Positions 46,244 through 57,637 of a DNA stretch of 64,000 bases are shown here, one piece after another. The translations under genes and the position numbers were made by a program. The stretch lies in assembly GCF_002104455.1 (NCBI RefSeq), contig NZ_NBOC01000012.1, positions 46,401 through 110,400 of the forward strand, written 5' to 3'. The notes under the pieces were generated by a model, which did no database searches, had not been told where the DNA came from, and saw only the letters and a program-made list of their open reading frames with translations. Each line of letters opens with the position of its first letter. The stretch's first letter is position 1. The stretch comes from Colwellia chukchiensis. GTDB lineage: Bacteria > Pseudomonadota > Gammaproteobacteria > Enterobacterales > Alteromonadaceae.

Positions 46244-46276
46244 GCGACAAGCTAGATTCATTAGCAGGCTTGTCGC
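46244..46276. repeat. inverted repeat downstream of cmoB
   Basis: GCGACAAGC (46244-46252) and GCTTGTCGC (46268-46276) are perfectly complementary with a 15-base loop. No T tract follows on either strand, so it may stabilise the cmoB mRNA end rather than terminate. Confidence 0.6.
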
Positions 46277-46285
46277 AAGTATTAG

Positions 46286-47251
46286 CTATTTATTGGCAAT
46301 AAATATTGCCCGTTTAGGCGCCGGGTAGCCTTCAATGGTTTTATTGGCATCATTTGGGTCTAAAAAGTCTTGTAATGATTCGGTATCTATCCAGTCGGTT
46401 TTACGTTGTTCGTCAATGGCGGTAATGTCAGTATTAACGACACGAATATTGTTAAAGCCACAACGAGCAAGCCAAGCACACATAGCATCACAGCTCGGTA
46501 AAAACCACACATTACGCATTTTTGCGTAGCGCTCACCCGGCACTAACACCGTATTTTCATCGCCATCAACCACTAAGGTTTCCAAGACAAGTTCGCCGCC
46601 GGGCACTAGCTGTGCTTTTAATTGATAAAGAAAATCAATCGGTGAGCGCCGATGATATAACACCCCCATGGCAAATACGCTATCAAAGGCTTTTAACTCA
46701 GGTAATTGCTCAACGCCGAGCGGCAGCAAGTTTACCTGTGGATCTTGAATAAAATGTTGAATGGCTTGAAATTGCGTTAAAAACAACTGGGTTGGATCAA
46801 TGCCAACCACGAATTTAGCGCCCGCACCGCGCATGCGCCATAAGTGATAACCGCTACCACAACCAATGTCGAGTACGTAGCGGTTACTTAAATCACTTAT
46901 GTGTGGAGTTAAACGATCCCACTTAAAGTCTGAGCGCCACTCAGTATCGATATGTAAGCCATGAATATGGTACGGACCTTTGCGCCAGGGTTTAAACTTT
47001 TTCAGTAAGTTTTCAATGCGTTTGTATTCACCGTCATTAATGTCATTGCGCACGCCAGCCCGAACACAAGTATTGATATCTATACTACTAGCGCTTGTTT
47101 TTGGCAGTGCCGCTAAAGTTTTTTGCCACTGTGCGAATTCACCGTGTAAATGCTGCTCTCGCCATTGGGTTAACTGTGCAGGTAAGGTATTAAGCCAATG
47201 GCTTAACCGGTTAGTGGCAATGTTTTGATAAAAATTGTTAAATGAAGTCAT
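46286..47251 (-). CDS. cmoB: tRNA U34 carboxymethyltransferase CmoB
   Basis: A 321-residue enzyme (E. coli CmoB has 323) that transfers the carboxymethyl group of carboxy-SAM to 5-hydroxyuridine at tRNA position 34, giving cmo5[26 protein letters not shown] is a CmoB signature, and [14 protein letters not shown] binds the cofactor. The ATG at 47251 gives the family start (MTSFNNFYQ); the frame is open to a TTG at 47269 inside cmoA. It starts four bases after the cmoA stop, so the pair is an operon. Confidence 0.95.
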   Translation of the reverse strand: MTSFNNFYQNIATNRLSHWLNTLPAQLTQWREQHLHGEFAQWQKTLAALPKTSASSIDINTCVRAGVRNDINDGEYKRIENLLKKFKPWRKGPYHIHGLHIDTEWRSDFKWDRLTPHISDLSNRYVLDIGCGSGYHLWRMRGAGAKFVVGIDPTQLFLTQFQAIQHFIQDPQVNLLPLGVEQLPELKAFDSVFAMGVLYHRRSPIDFLYQLKAQLVPGGELVLETLVVDGDENTVLVPGERYAKMRNVWFLPSCDAMCAWLARCGFNNIRVVNTDITAIDEQRKTDWIDTESLQDFLDPNDANKTIEGYPAPKRAIFIANK

Positions 47252-47255
47252 GACG

Positions 47256-48005
<750 letters not shown>

Positions 48006-48147
48006 CTAGTGTTAAAGGGATAGATTTGGCTATTTTACCTGATATTTTTATCGATAAACATTGAAAAGCTTAGATTAACTTGATTATCGATGCTTCTAGC
48101 ATAGATGCCGACAATAATTATAAACATCAGTGGCAGAAATAATAATA

Positions 48148-50979
48148 ATGAAAATTAATTTGTTTATAAAAAACATAATCTTGTTAGTAACGGGGCTGAT
48201 GCTATTAGCGATGTCTTTGGCGTCAGCCCAAGGTCAAGAGACGCGAAAAAGCTATAAAATTGCTATTAATAAAACTTCCTATCCTTTTCATTTTCTTGAT
48301 CAGAACAACCATGCCGACGGTATGATGGTTGAACTTTGGCAGCTGTGGGCACAAAAGCAAAATGTTGATGTTGAATTTGTCGCCTTAAATTGGCAACAAA
48401 CGATAGCGCAAGTGCGATCAGGGCAGTTAGATATTCATGCAGGCTTATCAAAAAATGCAACGAGAGCAACGTTTTTTGACTTTAGCGACGAACTTGTAAC
48501 ACAAAATCAGCATTTGTTTTTACATCGCTCAATCGCACATATACGCAAAATATCGCAGTTAAGCGCTTATACCATTGGTGTTGTTACCGACTCTAGTCAT
48601 GACATTAGTTTAACGCAGAATTACCCCGAATTAACATTGCGGCGGTTTGCTAATCGACATGCCTTATACCAAGCGGCCTTACAAAAAGAGGTATTAATAA
48701 TTGCCGGTGGCGAGAAGCTCTCTAAACATTTTGTTGATTATCAGGTATTAAATGACGCCTATCCGATTTATGCCCGAGTTTCTTATGACAAAGGCAGTTA
48801 TGGTGTTGCGGTAGCCAAAGGTCAAGCTGCATTGCTGGCATTTATCGAACAGGGCATGAAAAAAATATCGGCAGCAGAAAAATCGGAAATTATCCGAAAA
48901 TGGCTAGGTATTGATAGGGCTGAAAATGTCATCACCATTTCTTACGTTAATCAGCAAATGCCTTTTTCAGGGTCAAGCGCCAATGGCAATGCGCAAGGCT
49001 TTTTTGTCGAGCTTTGGCAGCTATGGGCCAGATTTAGTGATGTTAACGTAGAATTTGTGGTGTTAGATGCAAGTCAGCCACAGTCGATCAGCCAAGTTAG
49101 CGCCGATATTCATATTAACAGTTTGGTTGCTGATGACAGCCGAGCGGGGCTGAGCGTGGGGTCATTAATTTATCGTCTCGATTATAGTGTCTTTTTGACC
49201 AACCAACATGCCGGTATTAGCCACATTTTAGAGTTAGAAAATAGAAATATAGCAGTAGTCGCCACGCCAGGCTTGCTTGATGACCTAACGCGCAGTGGAT
49301 TAAAAGCAAACCTGGTTTATTTTCAAGATTATCCGTCATTATTTGCGGCACTAAATGAAAAAGAGTTTGATGCGTTTGTTGGTCAACGTGATGTTATTGA
49401 ATATTATCTGAGTGAGCAAAACCTGCAAGCGAACTTTTTTAGGTTGCCAAGTTATAAGTATCAGCAGCCAATACATGCAATGTTAAACAACAGTAATCCT
49501 GCCTTGAGGCAATTAGTAGTTGATGGTTTCGATGAAGTTTCGTTGCAAAGTTTAGTGGGCTTAGAACAAAAGTGGCATTTAGATCAAAGCGCGGGCTACT
49601 TTAAACGCCAACTTACGCAATTAAAGCTTACTGAGCAAGAAGCACTCTGGTTAAAAGATCATTCCAAGATCAGGTTTGGCGTGACGAATAATTGGGTACC
49701 GGTCGAGTTTGTCGATAAATTTGGAGAGGTTAAGGGCACTAACCCAGATCTATTTAATATACTGGCGCAGCGACTTGATATCGAAATTGAGTATGTTGTT
49801 TATAATGACTTTGAAAACTTATACCAAGCACTATTAGCCGGTGATGTTGACGCGATTGGTAGTTTGACGGCAACGCAGGAGCGGAAAAAGCAGGTGTTAT
49901 TTACCGAGTCTTATTGGAGCATGCCTTGGGTGATTGTGCATCCGCGTGAGCTAGGTAAGCAATTACATTTAGATAGTTTTAACAACAAAACGTTAGCAAT
50001 AACGAAGGGCTATTACTTTGCTGCCTTGATACGCCAGCAATACCCAGCGATTACCTTATTACTGGTAGAAAATAGCGAAGAAGGCTTGTTAGCCGTTCAA
50101 AAAGGGGTGGTTGACGGTTTTATTGATAGCTTATCGTCAGGTACTGAGTTACTAAAAAAAGAAAGTTTAGTGAGTTTGTCAATGTCGATACTTGATGAAA
50201 TGGACAAAGACAGCAATCATATCGCCGTCAATAAGTCATTGCCCTTGCTAGCTAATATTTTAAACAAAGCCGTACAGACCTTAAGCGATGAAGACAGTCA
50301 AAAAGTTTATGAAAAGTGGTTTGCTATTAGTATTGAAACCGGCTTAGACAAAAGCGTCGTGCTGCGTGTGGCGGCGCAAATTGGGGTTTTGATCATCATA
50401 GTTATTGTGATCATTATTATTTGGAATCGGCGTTTATATTCTGAGATTAGAAACCGGAAAGCGTTGGAAAAACAAATGCAGTATATGGCGACCCATGATG
50501 ATCTCACTGGGCTTGCCAATCGAGTGTTGCTAAAAGATCGCTTAAATACAGCAATACCGTTTCATCAACGACAAAACTTGCTGCTAGCGGTGTTGTTTAT
50601 TGATTTAGATGGGTTTAAAAATATTAATGATAGCCGTGGTCATGATATAGGTGATGAATTACTCATAGAAGTTGCCAAACGTTTAACCAGCAGTGTGCGA
50701 AACTCAGATACTGTTGTGCGTTTTGGCGGTGATGAATTTGTTTTATTACTAACTGGCTTGCACCACAAAAATGAGGCGGCCTATGTGGCTGATAAAGTTT
50801 TAAAGCTTATTCAGCAGCCCATTGCGCTAGACAACTCACAAGTGGCTATTGGCTGTAGTATTGGTATTGCCATTTACCCCAATGATGGTGATAGTGGCAA
50901 TGAGCTGTTAAAAGTTGCTGATGCATTAATGTATAAAGTTAAAGCGGCGGGAAAAAACCACTTTATGTTTAATCAATAA
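48148..50979 (+). CDS. membrane diguanylate cyclase with three periplasmic solute-binding (SBP_bac_3-like) domains
   Basis: A 943-residue sensor that makes cyclic di-GMP. A signal anchor (about 5-25) leads into three consecutive SBP_bac_3-like domains: about 35-265, 270-490 and 500-750. The first two share the motif VELWQLWA, which points to internal duplication; the third has the classic KIRFGVTNNWVPVEF opening. One membrane helix (about 755-775, VLIIIVIVIIII) precedes the GGDEF domain. The active site RFGGDEF is intact (about 859-864), and the inhibitory-site RxxD (RNSD) lies five residues before GGDEF. The ATG at 48148 is preferred to a GTG at 48130; neither has a strong ribosome binding site. 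Ligands are unknown; amino acids or other polar solutes are usual for the fold. Confidence 0.88.
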   Translation: MKINLFIKNIILLVTGLMLLAMSLASAQGQETRKSYKIAINKTSYPFHFLDQNNHADGMMVELWQLWAQKQNVDVEFVALNWQQTIAQVRSGQLDIHAGLSKNATRATFFDFSDELVTQNQHLFLHRSIAHIRKISQLSAYTIGVVTDSSHDISLTQNYPELTLRRFANRHALYQAALQKEVLIIAGGEKLSKHFVDYQVLNDAYPIYARVSYDKGSYGVAVAKGQAALLAFIEQGMKKISAAEKSEIIRKWLGIDRAENVITISYVNQQMPFSGSSANGNAQGFFVELWQLWARFSDVNVEFVVLDASQPQSISQVSADIHINSLVADDSRAGLSVGSLIYRLDYSVFLTNQHAGISHILELENRNIAVVATPGLLDDLTRSGLKANLVYFQDYPSLFAALNEKEFDAFVGQRDVIEYYLSEQNLQANFFRLPSYKYQQPIHAMLNNSNPALRQLVVDGFDEVSLQSLVGLEQKWHLDQSAGYFKRQLTQLKLTEQEALWLKDHSKIRFGVTNNWVPVEFVDKFGEVKGTNPDLFNILAQRLDIEIEYVVYNDFENLYQALLAGDVDAIGSLTATQERKKQVLFTESYWSMPWVIVHPRELGKQLHLDSFNNKTLAITKGYYFAALIRQQYPAITLLLVENSEEGLLAVQKGVVDGFIDSLSSGTELLKKESLVSLSMSILDEMDKDSNHIAVNKSLPLLANILNKAVQTLSDEDSQKVYEKWFAISIETGLDKSVVLRVAAQIGVLIIIVIVIIIIWNRRLYSEIRNRKALEKQMQYMATHDDLTGLANRVLLKDRLNTAIPFHQRQNLLLAVLFIDLDGFKNINDSRGHDIGDELLIEVAKRLTSSVRNSDTVVRFGGDEFVLLLTGLHHKNEAAYVADKVLKLIQQPIALDNSQVAIGCSIGIAIYPNDGDSGNELLKVADALMYKVKAAGKNHFMFNQ

Positions 50980-51157
50980 TATTATTAGCTCAACTTATGG
51001 CGTTGATATTATTACAGCAATGACGGGTGACATTAGCCAACATTGCTTTATAATATCGGCAATTTTTTATCAGAGTAAGTTAACGTATTGCCTCGCCAAT
51101 CATTGTGTTGTAGCGCTAACTTATTGATAGCTTTTTCGAATTTTTCAAGGTAAATAC

Positions 51158-52933
51158 ATGCGTAGTCTTTATTGTGGTGAGGTGAATGAATCTCATGTGG
51201 GTCAGGAAGTAACACTTTGTGGTTGGGTTAATCGTCGTCGTGATTTAGGGGCGGTTATTTTTTTAGACCTACGCGATCGTGAGGGGGTAGTGCAAGTGGT
51301 TTATGACCCCGACTTGCCGGACGTATTAGAAAAAGCCAATACCTTGCGTAATGAGTTTTGTGTGCAGGTTAAAGGTAAGGTTCGTGCTCGTCCTGAAGGT
51401 CAGATCAATAAAGATATGGCGACTGGTGCCATTGAAGTTTTAGGCTTAGAGCTGACCATACTGAATAAAGCTGCGCCTTTGCCGTTAGATTCAAACCAAA
51501 CCAACTCAGAAGAGCAGCGTCTTAAGTATCGTTACTTAGATTTACGACGCCCAGAAATGACCGAGCGTTTACGTTTTCGTGCCAAAGTTACCTCTGCTGT
51601 GCGTGCTTCTTTAGAGTCACAAGGCTTTTTAGATATCGAAACGCCAATACTAACAGCGGCAACACCAGAAGGTGCACGAGACTATTTAGTACCAAGTCGT
51701 ACCCATAAAGGTCAATTTTTTGCGTTACCACAATCGCCACAACTCTTTAAGCAGTTGTTGATGATGTCAGGCATGGAGCGCTACTACCAAATCGTTAAAT
51801 GCTTCCGTGATGAAGATTTACGCGCCGATCGCCAGCCAGAGTTTACGCAAATCGATATTGAAACCTCATTTATGAGCTCAGATCAGGTGATGGCAGTTAC
51901 GGAAACGATGATCCGCGAGTTATTCCAACAGCTACTAAATGTAGACCTTGGCGAGTTCCCGCGTATGCCATATTCAGAAGCCATGGCGCGTTTTGGCTCT
52001 GATAAACCTGACTTACGCAACCCCTTGGAAATTGTTGATATCGCCGATATTGCAAAAGATGTCGAGTTTAAGGTCTTTTCAGGTCCGGCGAATGATAAGC
52101 AAGGTCGAGTTGCTGTCATTTGTGTTCCCGGTGGCGCGGCAAAGTTTTCCCGCAAAGGAATTGATGAGTTAACCAAGTATGTTGGCATTTATGGTGCTAA
52201 AGGTATGCCATGGTTAAAAGTTAACGACATAGAAGCTGGCCTTGAAGGCTTGCAATCACCTATTTTAAAATTCTTAAATCAAGACGCGGTTGATGCGCTA
52301 TTGGCGCGTACTCAAGCCAAAACCGGCGATATTATATTCTTTGGCGCCGACAGCTACAATGTGGTGAGTGAGTCTTTAGGCGCCCTGCGTTTGAAAGTTG
52401 GCGAAGATCTTGAATTATTGCAAGGCGACTGGAAACCATTATGGGTAGTTGACTTTCCAATGTTTGAAGAGGTCGATGGCCAAATGCACGCCATTCATCA
52501 TCCGTTTACCGCACCCACCAATTTAACGGCTGAGCAATTAGCTGCCAACCCTGCAGGGGCACTATCTGACGCTTATGACATGGTGCTTAATGGTTGCGAG
52601 CTAGGTGGTGGTTCAGTGCGTATACATGATCAAGCCATGCAAGCCACTGTGTTTCGCATTCTAGGTATTAGCGATCAAGAAGCACAAGAGAAATTTGGCT
52701 TCCTTCTCGAAGCGTTACAATATGGTGCGCCACCGCATGCCGGTTTAGCCTTTGGTTTAGACCGTTTGGTGATGTTAATGACAGGGGCAAGCTCAATCCG
52801 TGACGTTATGGCATTTCCAAAAACAACCACTGCTGCTTGTCCACTGACCAATGCACCTGGTCAGGCTAACCCAGCCCAACTGTCTGAGTTAGGTATCGCT
52901 TGTTTAGCAACAAAAGCAGAGTCACAAGAATAG
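51158..52933 (+). CDS. aspS: aspartyl-tRNA synthetase
   Basis: Class II synthetase of 591 residues, the bacterial AspRS length. The N-terminal OB-fold anticodon domain ([23 protein letters not shown]) is followed by motif 2 ([18 protein letters not shown]), the bacterial insertion (GAD-type) domain at about 290-410, and motif 3 ([12 protein letters not shown]). TTTTTCAAGG lies before the ATG. It ends at a strong terminator ahead of ruvC. Confidence 0.97.
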   Translation: MRSLYCGEVNESHVGQEVTLCGWVNRRRDLGAVIFLDLRDREGVVQVVYDPDLPDVLEKANTLRNEFCVQVKGKVRARPEGQINKDMATGAIEVLGLELTILNKAAPLPLDSNQTNSEEQRLKYRYLDLRRPEMTERLRFRAKVTSAVRASLESQGFLDIETPILTAATPEGARDYLVPSRTHKGQFFALPQSPQLFKQLLMMSGMERYYQIVKCFRDEDLRADRQPEFTQIDIETSFMSSDQVMAVTETMIRELFQQLLNVDLGEFPRMPYSEAMARFGSDKPDLRNPLEIVDIADIAKDVEFKVFSGPANDKQGRVAVICVPGGAAKFSRKGIDELTKYVGIYGAKGMPWLKVNDIEAGLEGLQSPILKFLNQDAVDALLARTQAKTGDIIFFGADSYNVVSESLGALRLKVGEDLELLQGDWKPLWVVDFPMFEEVDGQMHAIHHPFTAPTNLTAEQLAANPAGALSDAYDMVLNGCELGGGSVRIHDQAMQATVFRILGISDQEAQEKFGFLLEALQYGAPPHAGLAFGLDRLVMLMTGASSIRDVMAFPKTTTAACPLTNAPGQANPAQLSELGIACLATKAESQE

Positions 52934-52970
52934 TAATTACTTAGTTTTGCTATAAAGCCGTTAAGATAAG

Positions 52971-53017
52971 CAACGCACTACATTAAGCTATTTTGCTTTA
53001 TTAGTGCGTTTTTTTTC
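52971..53017 (+). terminator. rho-independent terminator of aspS
   Basis: AACGCACTA (52972-52980) pairs with TAGTGCGTT (53002-53010), with AAGC/GC-TT complementarity inside the 21-base loop, followed by a T8 tract. Confidence 0.85.
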
Positions 53018-53071
53018 ATTAGCATGCATGATAGTGCAACAGCAGTTATAGATGATAAAAGGCACCTTATA

Positions 53072-53602
53072 GTGAGTATAATTTTAGGCATAGATCCCGG
53101 CTCTCGATTAACTGGCTATGGTGTGATTGAACAACATGGGCGGCATTTTACATACCTTGGCAGTGGCTGCATTAAAGCCATTGCCGCTGGCAATGAGTTA
53201 GGCGCTAGGCTGCAAACCATCTTTGCCGGCGTTAGTGAGCTTATTCTTCAGTTCCAACCTGATAGGTTCGCAATTGAGCAGGTATTTATGGCAAAAAATC
53301 CTGACTCTGCGTTAAAACTAGGGCAAGCGCGTGGCGCTGCCATTGTTGCCGCCACCAATAATGGTTTAAGCATTGCAGAATACTCAGCGCGCCAGATCAA
53401 ACAAGCGGTGGCCGGGACGGGGGCGGCTGATAAAACTCAAGTTCAGCACATGGTAAAAACAATCTTGAAATTGCCCGCCACGCCGCAAGCCGATGCCGCT
53501 GATGCTTTAGCAGTGGCGTTATGTCACGCTCATAGTCAGGACTCAATTAATAAATTGTCCGGTCAGGCGAGCAAAACCGTGCGTAGGCGTTTACGCATTT
53601 AG
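53072..53602 (+). CDS. ruvC: crossover junction endodeoxyribonuclease RuvC
   Basis: Holliday junction resolvase of 176 residues (E. coli 173). The catalytic acids are the Asp of [13 protein letters not shown], the Glu of FAIEQVF, and the aspartates of [14 protein letters not shown]. The GTG at 53072 is chosen: AAAGG lies nine bases upstream and the family begins (M)SIILGIDPG. An open frame upstream to 53024 would add 16 unlike residues. First of ruvC-ruvA-ruvB, all on one strand, although the gaps of about 90 and 130 bp allow separate regulation. Confidence 0.95.
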   Translation: MSIILGIDPGSRLTGYGVIEQHGRHFTYLGSGCIKAIAAGNELGARLQTIFAGVSELILQFQPDRFAIEQVFMAKNPDSALKLGQARGAAIVAATNNGLSIAEYSARQIKQAVAGTGAADKTQVQHMVKTILKLPATPQADAADALAVALCHAHSQDSINKLSGQASKTVRRRLRI

Positions 53603-53689
53603 TTGCATTAACTGAGTCGCTATTCTTTACTGTATAAATATCTAGTGGTATGGTGTTGTCAATTAATAGCTTAGGTAAAAGGTTTAATT

Positions 53690-54307
53690 TTGATCGGACG
53701 TTTACGAGGCATACTGATAGAGAAAGTAGCCCCTGAAATTTTAATAGAATGTCATGGCGTTGGTTATGAAGTGACCATGCCAATGACCAGTATCTATGCA
53801 CTGGGCGAAGTTAATGAAGAAGCCGTGTTATATACGCACTTTGTCGTGCGAGAGGATGCACAACTGCTATACGGTTTTGCCAATAAAATTGAGCGGAAAC
53901 TGTTTCGGCTGTTGATTAAAGTAAATGGTGTGGGCCCAAAGCTCGCGTTAGCGATTTTATCAGGGATGTCTGCAGATCAATTTGTGAGTAGCGTGATGCA
54001 TGACGACATCTCCACCATAGTGAAAATTCCAGGTGTTGGCAAAAAAACCGCAGAGCGATTATTAATTGAAATGCGCGATAGATTAAAAGACTGGCAAGTA
54101 GACAGTAGTGTAGCGCTTGCCCATATGCAGTCCTCAGATGACAAGTTAGCAAATAATTTTGTTAATGGCGCTAAAGGTGATGCCATTAACGCCTTGGTTT
54201 CATTGGGCTATAGTCAGCCACAAGCAGACAAAGCCGTGAAAGCCGTGTTTGCTAATGGTAACAGTAGTGAAGATTTAATTCGTAAAGCGTTAAAAGCTAT
54301 GCTGTAG
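53690..54307 (+). CDS. ruvA: Holliday junction branch migration protein RuvA
   Basis: A 205-residue junction-binding protein that loads the RuvB motor. It starts with TTG at 53690, giving [12 protein letters not shown] as in E. coli RuvA; AAAGG lies eight bases upstream and no in-frame ATG fits. The two helix-hairpin-helix motifs are [13 protein letters not shown] and [16 protein letters not shown]. The C-terminal domain III ([20 protein letters not shown]) contacts RuvB. Confidence 0.96.
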   Translation: MIGRLRGILIEKVAPEILIECHGVGYEVTMPMTSIYALGEVNEEAVLYTHFVVREDAQLLYGFANKIERKLFRLLIKVNGVGPKLALAILSGMSADQFVSSVMHDDISTIVKIPGVGKKTAERLLIEMRDRLKDWQVDSSVALAHMQSSDDKLANNFVNGAKGDAINALVSLGYSQPQADKAVKAVFANGNSSEDLIRKALKAML

Positions 54308-54441
54308 CAGCGATAACGCTTTGCCAATAGCACTATGAATAAGTAAAGCACTTACCATTATGCATTTGCGTGCAGAACCTAACAGCCCAATATTGATGGG
54401 TAGTACTGTTTAATAGCACAGATAAGTTTAAAGAGTGATCA

Positions 54442-55446
54442 ATGATAGAAGCCGATCGATTAATTGAGCCGACAGCCAGTCGTGAAGAAGAAACGGTAGA
54501 CAGAGCCATCAGACCCAAAATGTTGGCGGATTATACGGGGCAGGCGCATGTAAAGTCACAAATGGAGATTTTTATAGCGGCAGCACTGAAAAGGCAAGAG
54601 CCGCTAGATCACCTATTAGTTTTTGGGCCACCAGGCTTAGGTAAAACCACCTTGGCAAATATTGTTGCTAATGAAATGGGGGTGAGTATTCGCACCACGT
54701 CCGGACCGGTATTAGAAAAAGCTGGTGACTTAGCTGCGATGCTGACGAATTTAGAAGAAAATGACGTGCTATTTATCGATGAAATTCATCGTCTCAGCCC
54801 AGTAGTAGAAGAAATACTTTATCCGGCAATGGAAGACTATCAATTAGATATAATGATAGGTGAAGGGCCAGCCGCTCGCTCCATTAAACTCGACTTACCG
54901 CCGTTTACGTTAATTGGTGCAACGACGAGGGCAGGCGCGTTAACGTCGCCCTTGCGTGATAGGTTTGGCATAGTGCAACGCTTAGAGTTTTACAATACCC
55001 AAGAGTTAACGGATATTGTTATGCGCTCGGCAGATTTTCTTAAGCTTGACATTGATCAGGCTGGCGCTTTTGAAGTGGCAAGACGCTCTCGTGGTACGCC
55101 GAGAATCGCTAACCGTTTGTTACGTCGTGTTCGAGACTATGCGGACATTAAAACTCAAGGCTTCGTCAACGAAAGTACGGCAGCCAAAGCGTTAGATATG
55201 CTTGAAGTTGATAACCAAGGTTTTGATTTAATGGATAGAAAACTGCTTGAAGCTATCATAGATAAGTTTTCAGGTGGGCCGGTTGGGCTTGACAATATCG
55301 CCGCGGCGATTGGCGAAGAGCGAGAAACCATCGAAGATGTCTTAGAGCCTTTTTTGATCCAACAGGGTTTTTTACAGCGTACCCCGCGCGGGCGCATTGC
55401 AACCAATCGAGCTTATTTGCATTTTGGCATTGACATACCAAGCTAA
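54442..55446 (+). CDS. ruvB: Holliday junction branch migration helicase RuvB
   Basis: AAA+ motor of 334 residues. Walker A is [10 protein letters not shown], Walker B is [10 protein letters not shown], sensor 1 is GATTRAG, the arginine finger lies in LRDRFG, and the C-terminal winged helix ends [17 protein letters not shown]. Together with RuvA it drives branch migration during recombination repair. It is followed by 660 bp without a plus-strand gene. Confidence 0.97.
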   Translation: MIEADRLIEPTASREEETVDRAIRPKMLADYTGQAHVKSQMEIFIAAALKRQEPLDHLLVFGPPGLGKTTLANIVANEMGVSIRTTSGPVLEKAGDLAAMLTNLEENDVLFIDEIHRLSPVVEEILYPAMEDYQLDIMIGEGPAARSIKLDLPPFTLIGATTRAGALTSPLRDRFGIVQRLEFYNTQELTDIVMRSADFLKLDIDQAGAFEVARRSRGTPRIANRLLRRVRDYADIKTQGFVNESTAAKALDMLEVDNQGFDLMDRKLLEAIIDKFSGGPVGLDNIAAAIGEERETIEDVLEPFLIQQGFLQRTPRGRIATNRAYLHFGIDIPS

Positions 55447-55599
55447 AGCCCGTTAGTTATTGGCCATGTAAGCCAAAGCTTCATCATCGATATGTGGCGC
55501 AACTTCAGGGTCGCGCTATTAGCTAATCTGATAGCATTAAGCCCGCGGCTAATCAATTATTTACTATTGTTTTTGCCAAACAATTAATTAAATTCAGAT

Positions 55600-55631
55600 A
55601 AAAAAAAGCCCACATAAAAGATTATGTGGGC
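55600..55631 (-). terminator. rho-independent terminator without a protein-coding gene upstream
   Basis: GCCCACATAA (55608-55617) pairs perfectly with TTATGTGGGC (55622-55631) around AAGA. The A7 tract at 55601-55607 makes a T7 tail on the minus strand only; the plus-strand side lacks a T tract, so it does not serve ruvB. Confidence 0.85.
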
Positions 55632-55814
55632 CAACTTAGATTGTAAGTTGTAAGAAGGAAATAAGTTTCCAAAAAATATCAGAGAGGAGGTAACAATAGC
55701 TATCACATACAACTAATAAACTATCTAGAATACATATCAGCGAAACAATATTCATCTGTTAACTCAGAAACATGGCTATTTTAATTGCTTGTTTTAGAGC
55801 AAGCAAACGAAATA
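55600..55814 (-). ncRNA. candidate small RNA, about 215 nt
   Basis: On the minus strand a consensus-like promoter lies at 55848-55821, and a strong rho-independent terminator at 55631-55600, with no reading frame of note between. The predicted RNA begins near 55814. It has a 5' stem-loop near 55787-55807 (TTGCTTG pairing with CAAGCAA around an eight-base loop), a CU-rich single-stranded tract ACCTCCTCTCT (minus strand of 55682-55692) complementary to Shine-Dalgarno sequences, and a 3' hairpin with T7 tail. This layout is that of an Hfq-type trans-acting small RNA. It is not any RNA family I can name. No expression evidence exists here; an orphan terminator with a chance promoter is the alternative. 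Confidence 0.5.
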
Positions 55815-55820
55815 AATTTA

Positions 55821-55848
55821 TTTTTAGCATTAGTTTTTCTAATGTCAA
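55821..55848 (-). promoter_or_regulatory. promoter of the candidate small RNA
   Basis: Minus strand: a perfect TTGACA (55848-55843) is followed after 16 bases by TAAAAA (55826-55821), or after 17 by AAAAAT, in an AT-rich setting. The expected start is near 55814. Confidence 0.5.
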
Positions 55849-56110
55849 AAGCTATAGCAGCTAAGTAAAGGTTTGCGTGTGGTGAGAATGGCTTAAGTTA
55901 GTTATATGTTTGGCTCAAGAATATGCGATGATTGGCATTGATATTGTGGGCACTCGGCTGATTTTTAACCGCAAATGTTTCACTATGTTAATTAAACTCG
56001 CTTATTAATGAAAATTGAGTAAAGAAACAGGCTTAACCCTTGTCGGGTGTAAGCGTTATCTATTAAGATAAGTGTTTGCGAAATTTCATAGCATCAGTTG
56101 TATAAAATTA

Positions 56111-56521
56111 ATGTCTAATAATCATTATCAGCATAAAGTTCGTGTTTATTACGAAGATACCGACGCCGGCGGCATCGTGTATTATGCTAATTATTTGAAG
56201 TTTTTTGAGCGAGCAAGAACAGAATGGTTGCGCTCGCTTGGTATTAAGCAATCAAACTTTTTAGAACAAAGCATAGGTTTTGTGGTCACAAAGGTGGCGA
56301 TGGAGAACAAAGCCTCAGCTAAGCTTGATGATTTATTGACCATCACAACTCACATAAGTCGATTGAAAGCAGCCAGTGTGATTTTTTCTCAACAGCTTGT
56401 GAACCAAGAGGGGTTAACACTCTGTACGGCGGAAATTAAAGTCGCTTGCGTCAACTTGTCAATGGCTAAACCTTGTATTATCCCAGAACGTATTTTAGGA
56501 GCATTAAAACGTGTCAGCTGA
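56111..56521 (+). CDS. ybgC: Tol-Pal-associated acyl-CoA thioesterase YbgC
   Basis: A 136-residue hot-dog thioesterase acting on short-chain or acyl-carrier substrates, linked to the cell envelope. The catalytic segment [29 protein letters not shown] has the conserved Asp and Tyr. The ATG at 56111 gives the family start; the frame is open to 56072. First gene of the tol-pal operon here, overlapping tolQ by 11 bases. Confidence 0.94.
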   Translation: MSNNHYQHKVRVYYEDTDAGGIVYYANYLKFFERARTEWLRSLGIKQSNFLEQSIGFVVTKVAMENKASAKLDDLLTITTHISRLKAASVIFSQQLVNQEGLTLCTAEIKVACVNLSMAKPCIIPERILGALKRVS

Positions 56522-57194
56522 ACTTTCATTTTTTGACTTATTTGTCCAGGCGAGTTTATTAGTTCAACTGGTGATGTTGACCTTGCTTGGTTTTTCAATA
56601 GCCTGTTGGACCATGATTTTCCAACGCCGCAAAGTACTCACTGCAGCTCGAGAGCAATTACAAGATTTTGAAGATAAATTTTGGAGCGGTGCCGATTTAA
56701 GCAAGCTGTACAGTGAAGTGTCAGCAAAAGAGCAAATAGATGGAATTGAAAACCTATTTGTATCTGGCTTTCGTGAGTTTGCCCGTTTGCGTAAATCACA
56801 TATCTATGCACCGCAGGTTATCGTAGATGGCACGCACCGTGCGATGCGTGTTGCCATGTCCAGAGAAGTCGACAACTTAGAAACTCACTTACCCTTTATG
56901 GCCACCGTCGGCTCAATCAGTCCTTACATCGGATTATTTGGTACCGTTTGGGGGATTATGAATTCATTTATCGCCTTAGGTGCGGTTGAGCAAGCAACGC
57001 TTGCTATGGTGGCACCTGGTATTGCTGAGGCACTAATTGCAACCGCCATGGGATTGTTCGCAGCAATTCCTGCTGTAATGGCTTATAACCGCTTTAGTCA
57101 TAATGTTGAAAAATTAGAAAATAGTTATGGCAACTTCATGGAAGAGTTTTCTAGCATATTACAACGACAAACCGCTGCTGAGCAGAAAGGTTAA
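56511..57194 (+). CDS. tolQ: Tol-Pal system protein TolQ
   Basis: A 227-residue inner-membrane proton-channel subunit of the MotA/TolQ/ExbB family, working with TolR to energise TolA during cell constriction. Three membrane segments are visible: about 13-35, 135-160 ([22 protein letters not shown]) and 168-190 ([24 protein letters not shown]). It starts at GTG (56511) with TAGGAG nine bases upstream, inside the end of ybgC. Confidence 0.96.
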   Translation: MSAELSFFDLFVQASLLVQLVMLTLLGFSIACWTMIFQRRKVLTAAREQLQDFEDKFWSGADLSKLYSEVSAKEQIDGIENLFVSGFREFARLRKSHIYAPQVIVDGTHRAMRVAMSREVDNLETHLPFMATVGSISPYIGLFGTVWGIMNSFIALGAVEQATLAMVAPGIAEALIATAMGLFAAIPAVMAYNRFSHNVEKLENSYGNFMEEFSSILQRQTAAEQKG

Positions 57195-57208
57195 GGTAGG
57201 CAGTAACT

Positions 57209-57637
57209 ATGTATAATCGAGTTAGGCGCCGCAAGGTGGCCGAGATAAATGTTGTACCTTATATCGATGTTATGTTGGTGTTATTGATTATTTTTATGGT
57301 TACTGCGCCGCTCATAACCCAAGGTGTTAAAGTTGACTTACCCCAAGCGGATGCTGAGCCATTAAGTAAAGATATGAAGCCACCTTTAGTGGCATCAGTT
57401 GATGTTGACGGTAATTATTACTTGGCGGTTGGCGATAGTCGCAATGAGCCGATGTCGGCAGAAGAGGTGGCGACATTAGTTGCCGCTCATTTAAAGCTAG
57501 AGCCAGACACCCCCGTAGTGGTTAATGGAGATGGTGCAGTTTCTTATGATGCGGTAATTCAGCTAATGGTCATGTTACAAAAAATGGCGGGCGTACCTTC
57601 GGTTGGCTTAATGACAGATAGTCCGGAGCGTCAGTAG
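57209..57637 (+). CDS. tolR: Tol-Pal system protein TolR
   Basis: A 142-residue ExbD/TolR-family protein. A short cytoplasmic start (MYNRVRRRKVAEINVVPYID) is followed by one membrane helix DVMLVLLIIFMVTAPL with the proton-carrying Asp, then a periplasmic domain. Its TAG overlaps the GTG of tolA by one base. Confidence 0.96.
   Translation: MYNRVRRRKVAEINVVPYIDVMLVLLIIFMVTAPLITQGVKVDLPQADAEPLSKDMKPPLVASVDVDGNYYLAVGDSRNEPMSAEEVATLVAAHLKLEPDTPVVVNGDGAVSYDAVIQLMVMLQKMAGVPSVGLMTDSPERQ

Larger units (their letters stand above)
55447..56110. other. long intergenic region between ruvB and ybgC
   Basis: About 660 bases without a protein gene on either strand. The middle (55600-55850) contains a minus-strand promoter-terminator unit annotated as a candidate small RNA. 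The right third (55860-56110) is AT-rich and must hold the tol operon promoter; no clear boxes could be chosen. Confidence 0.6.
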
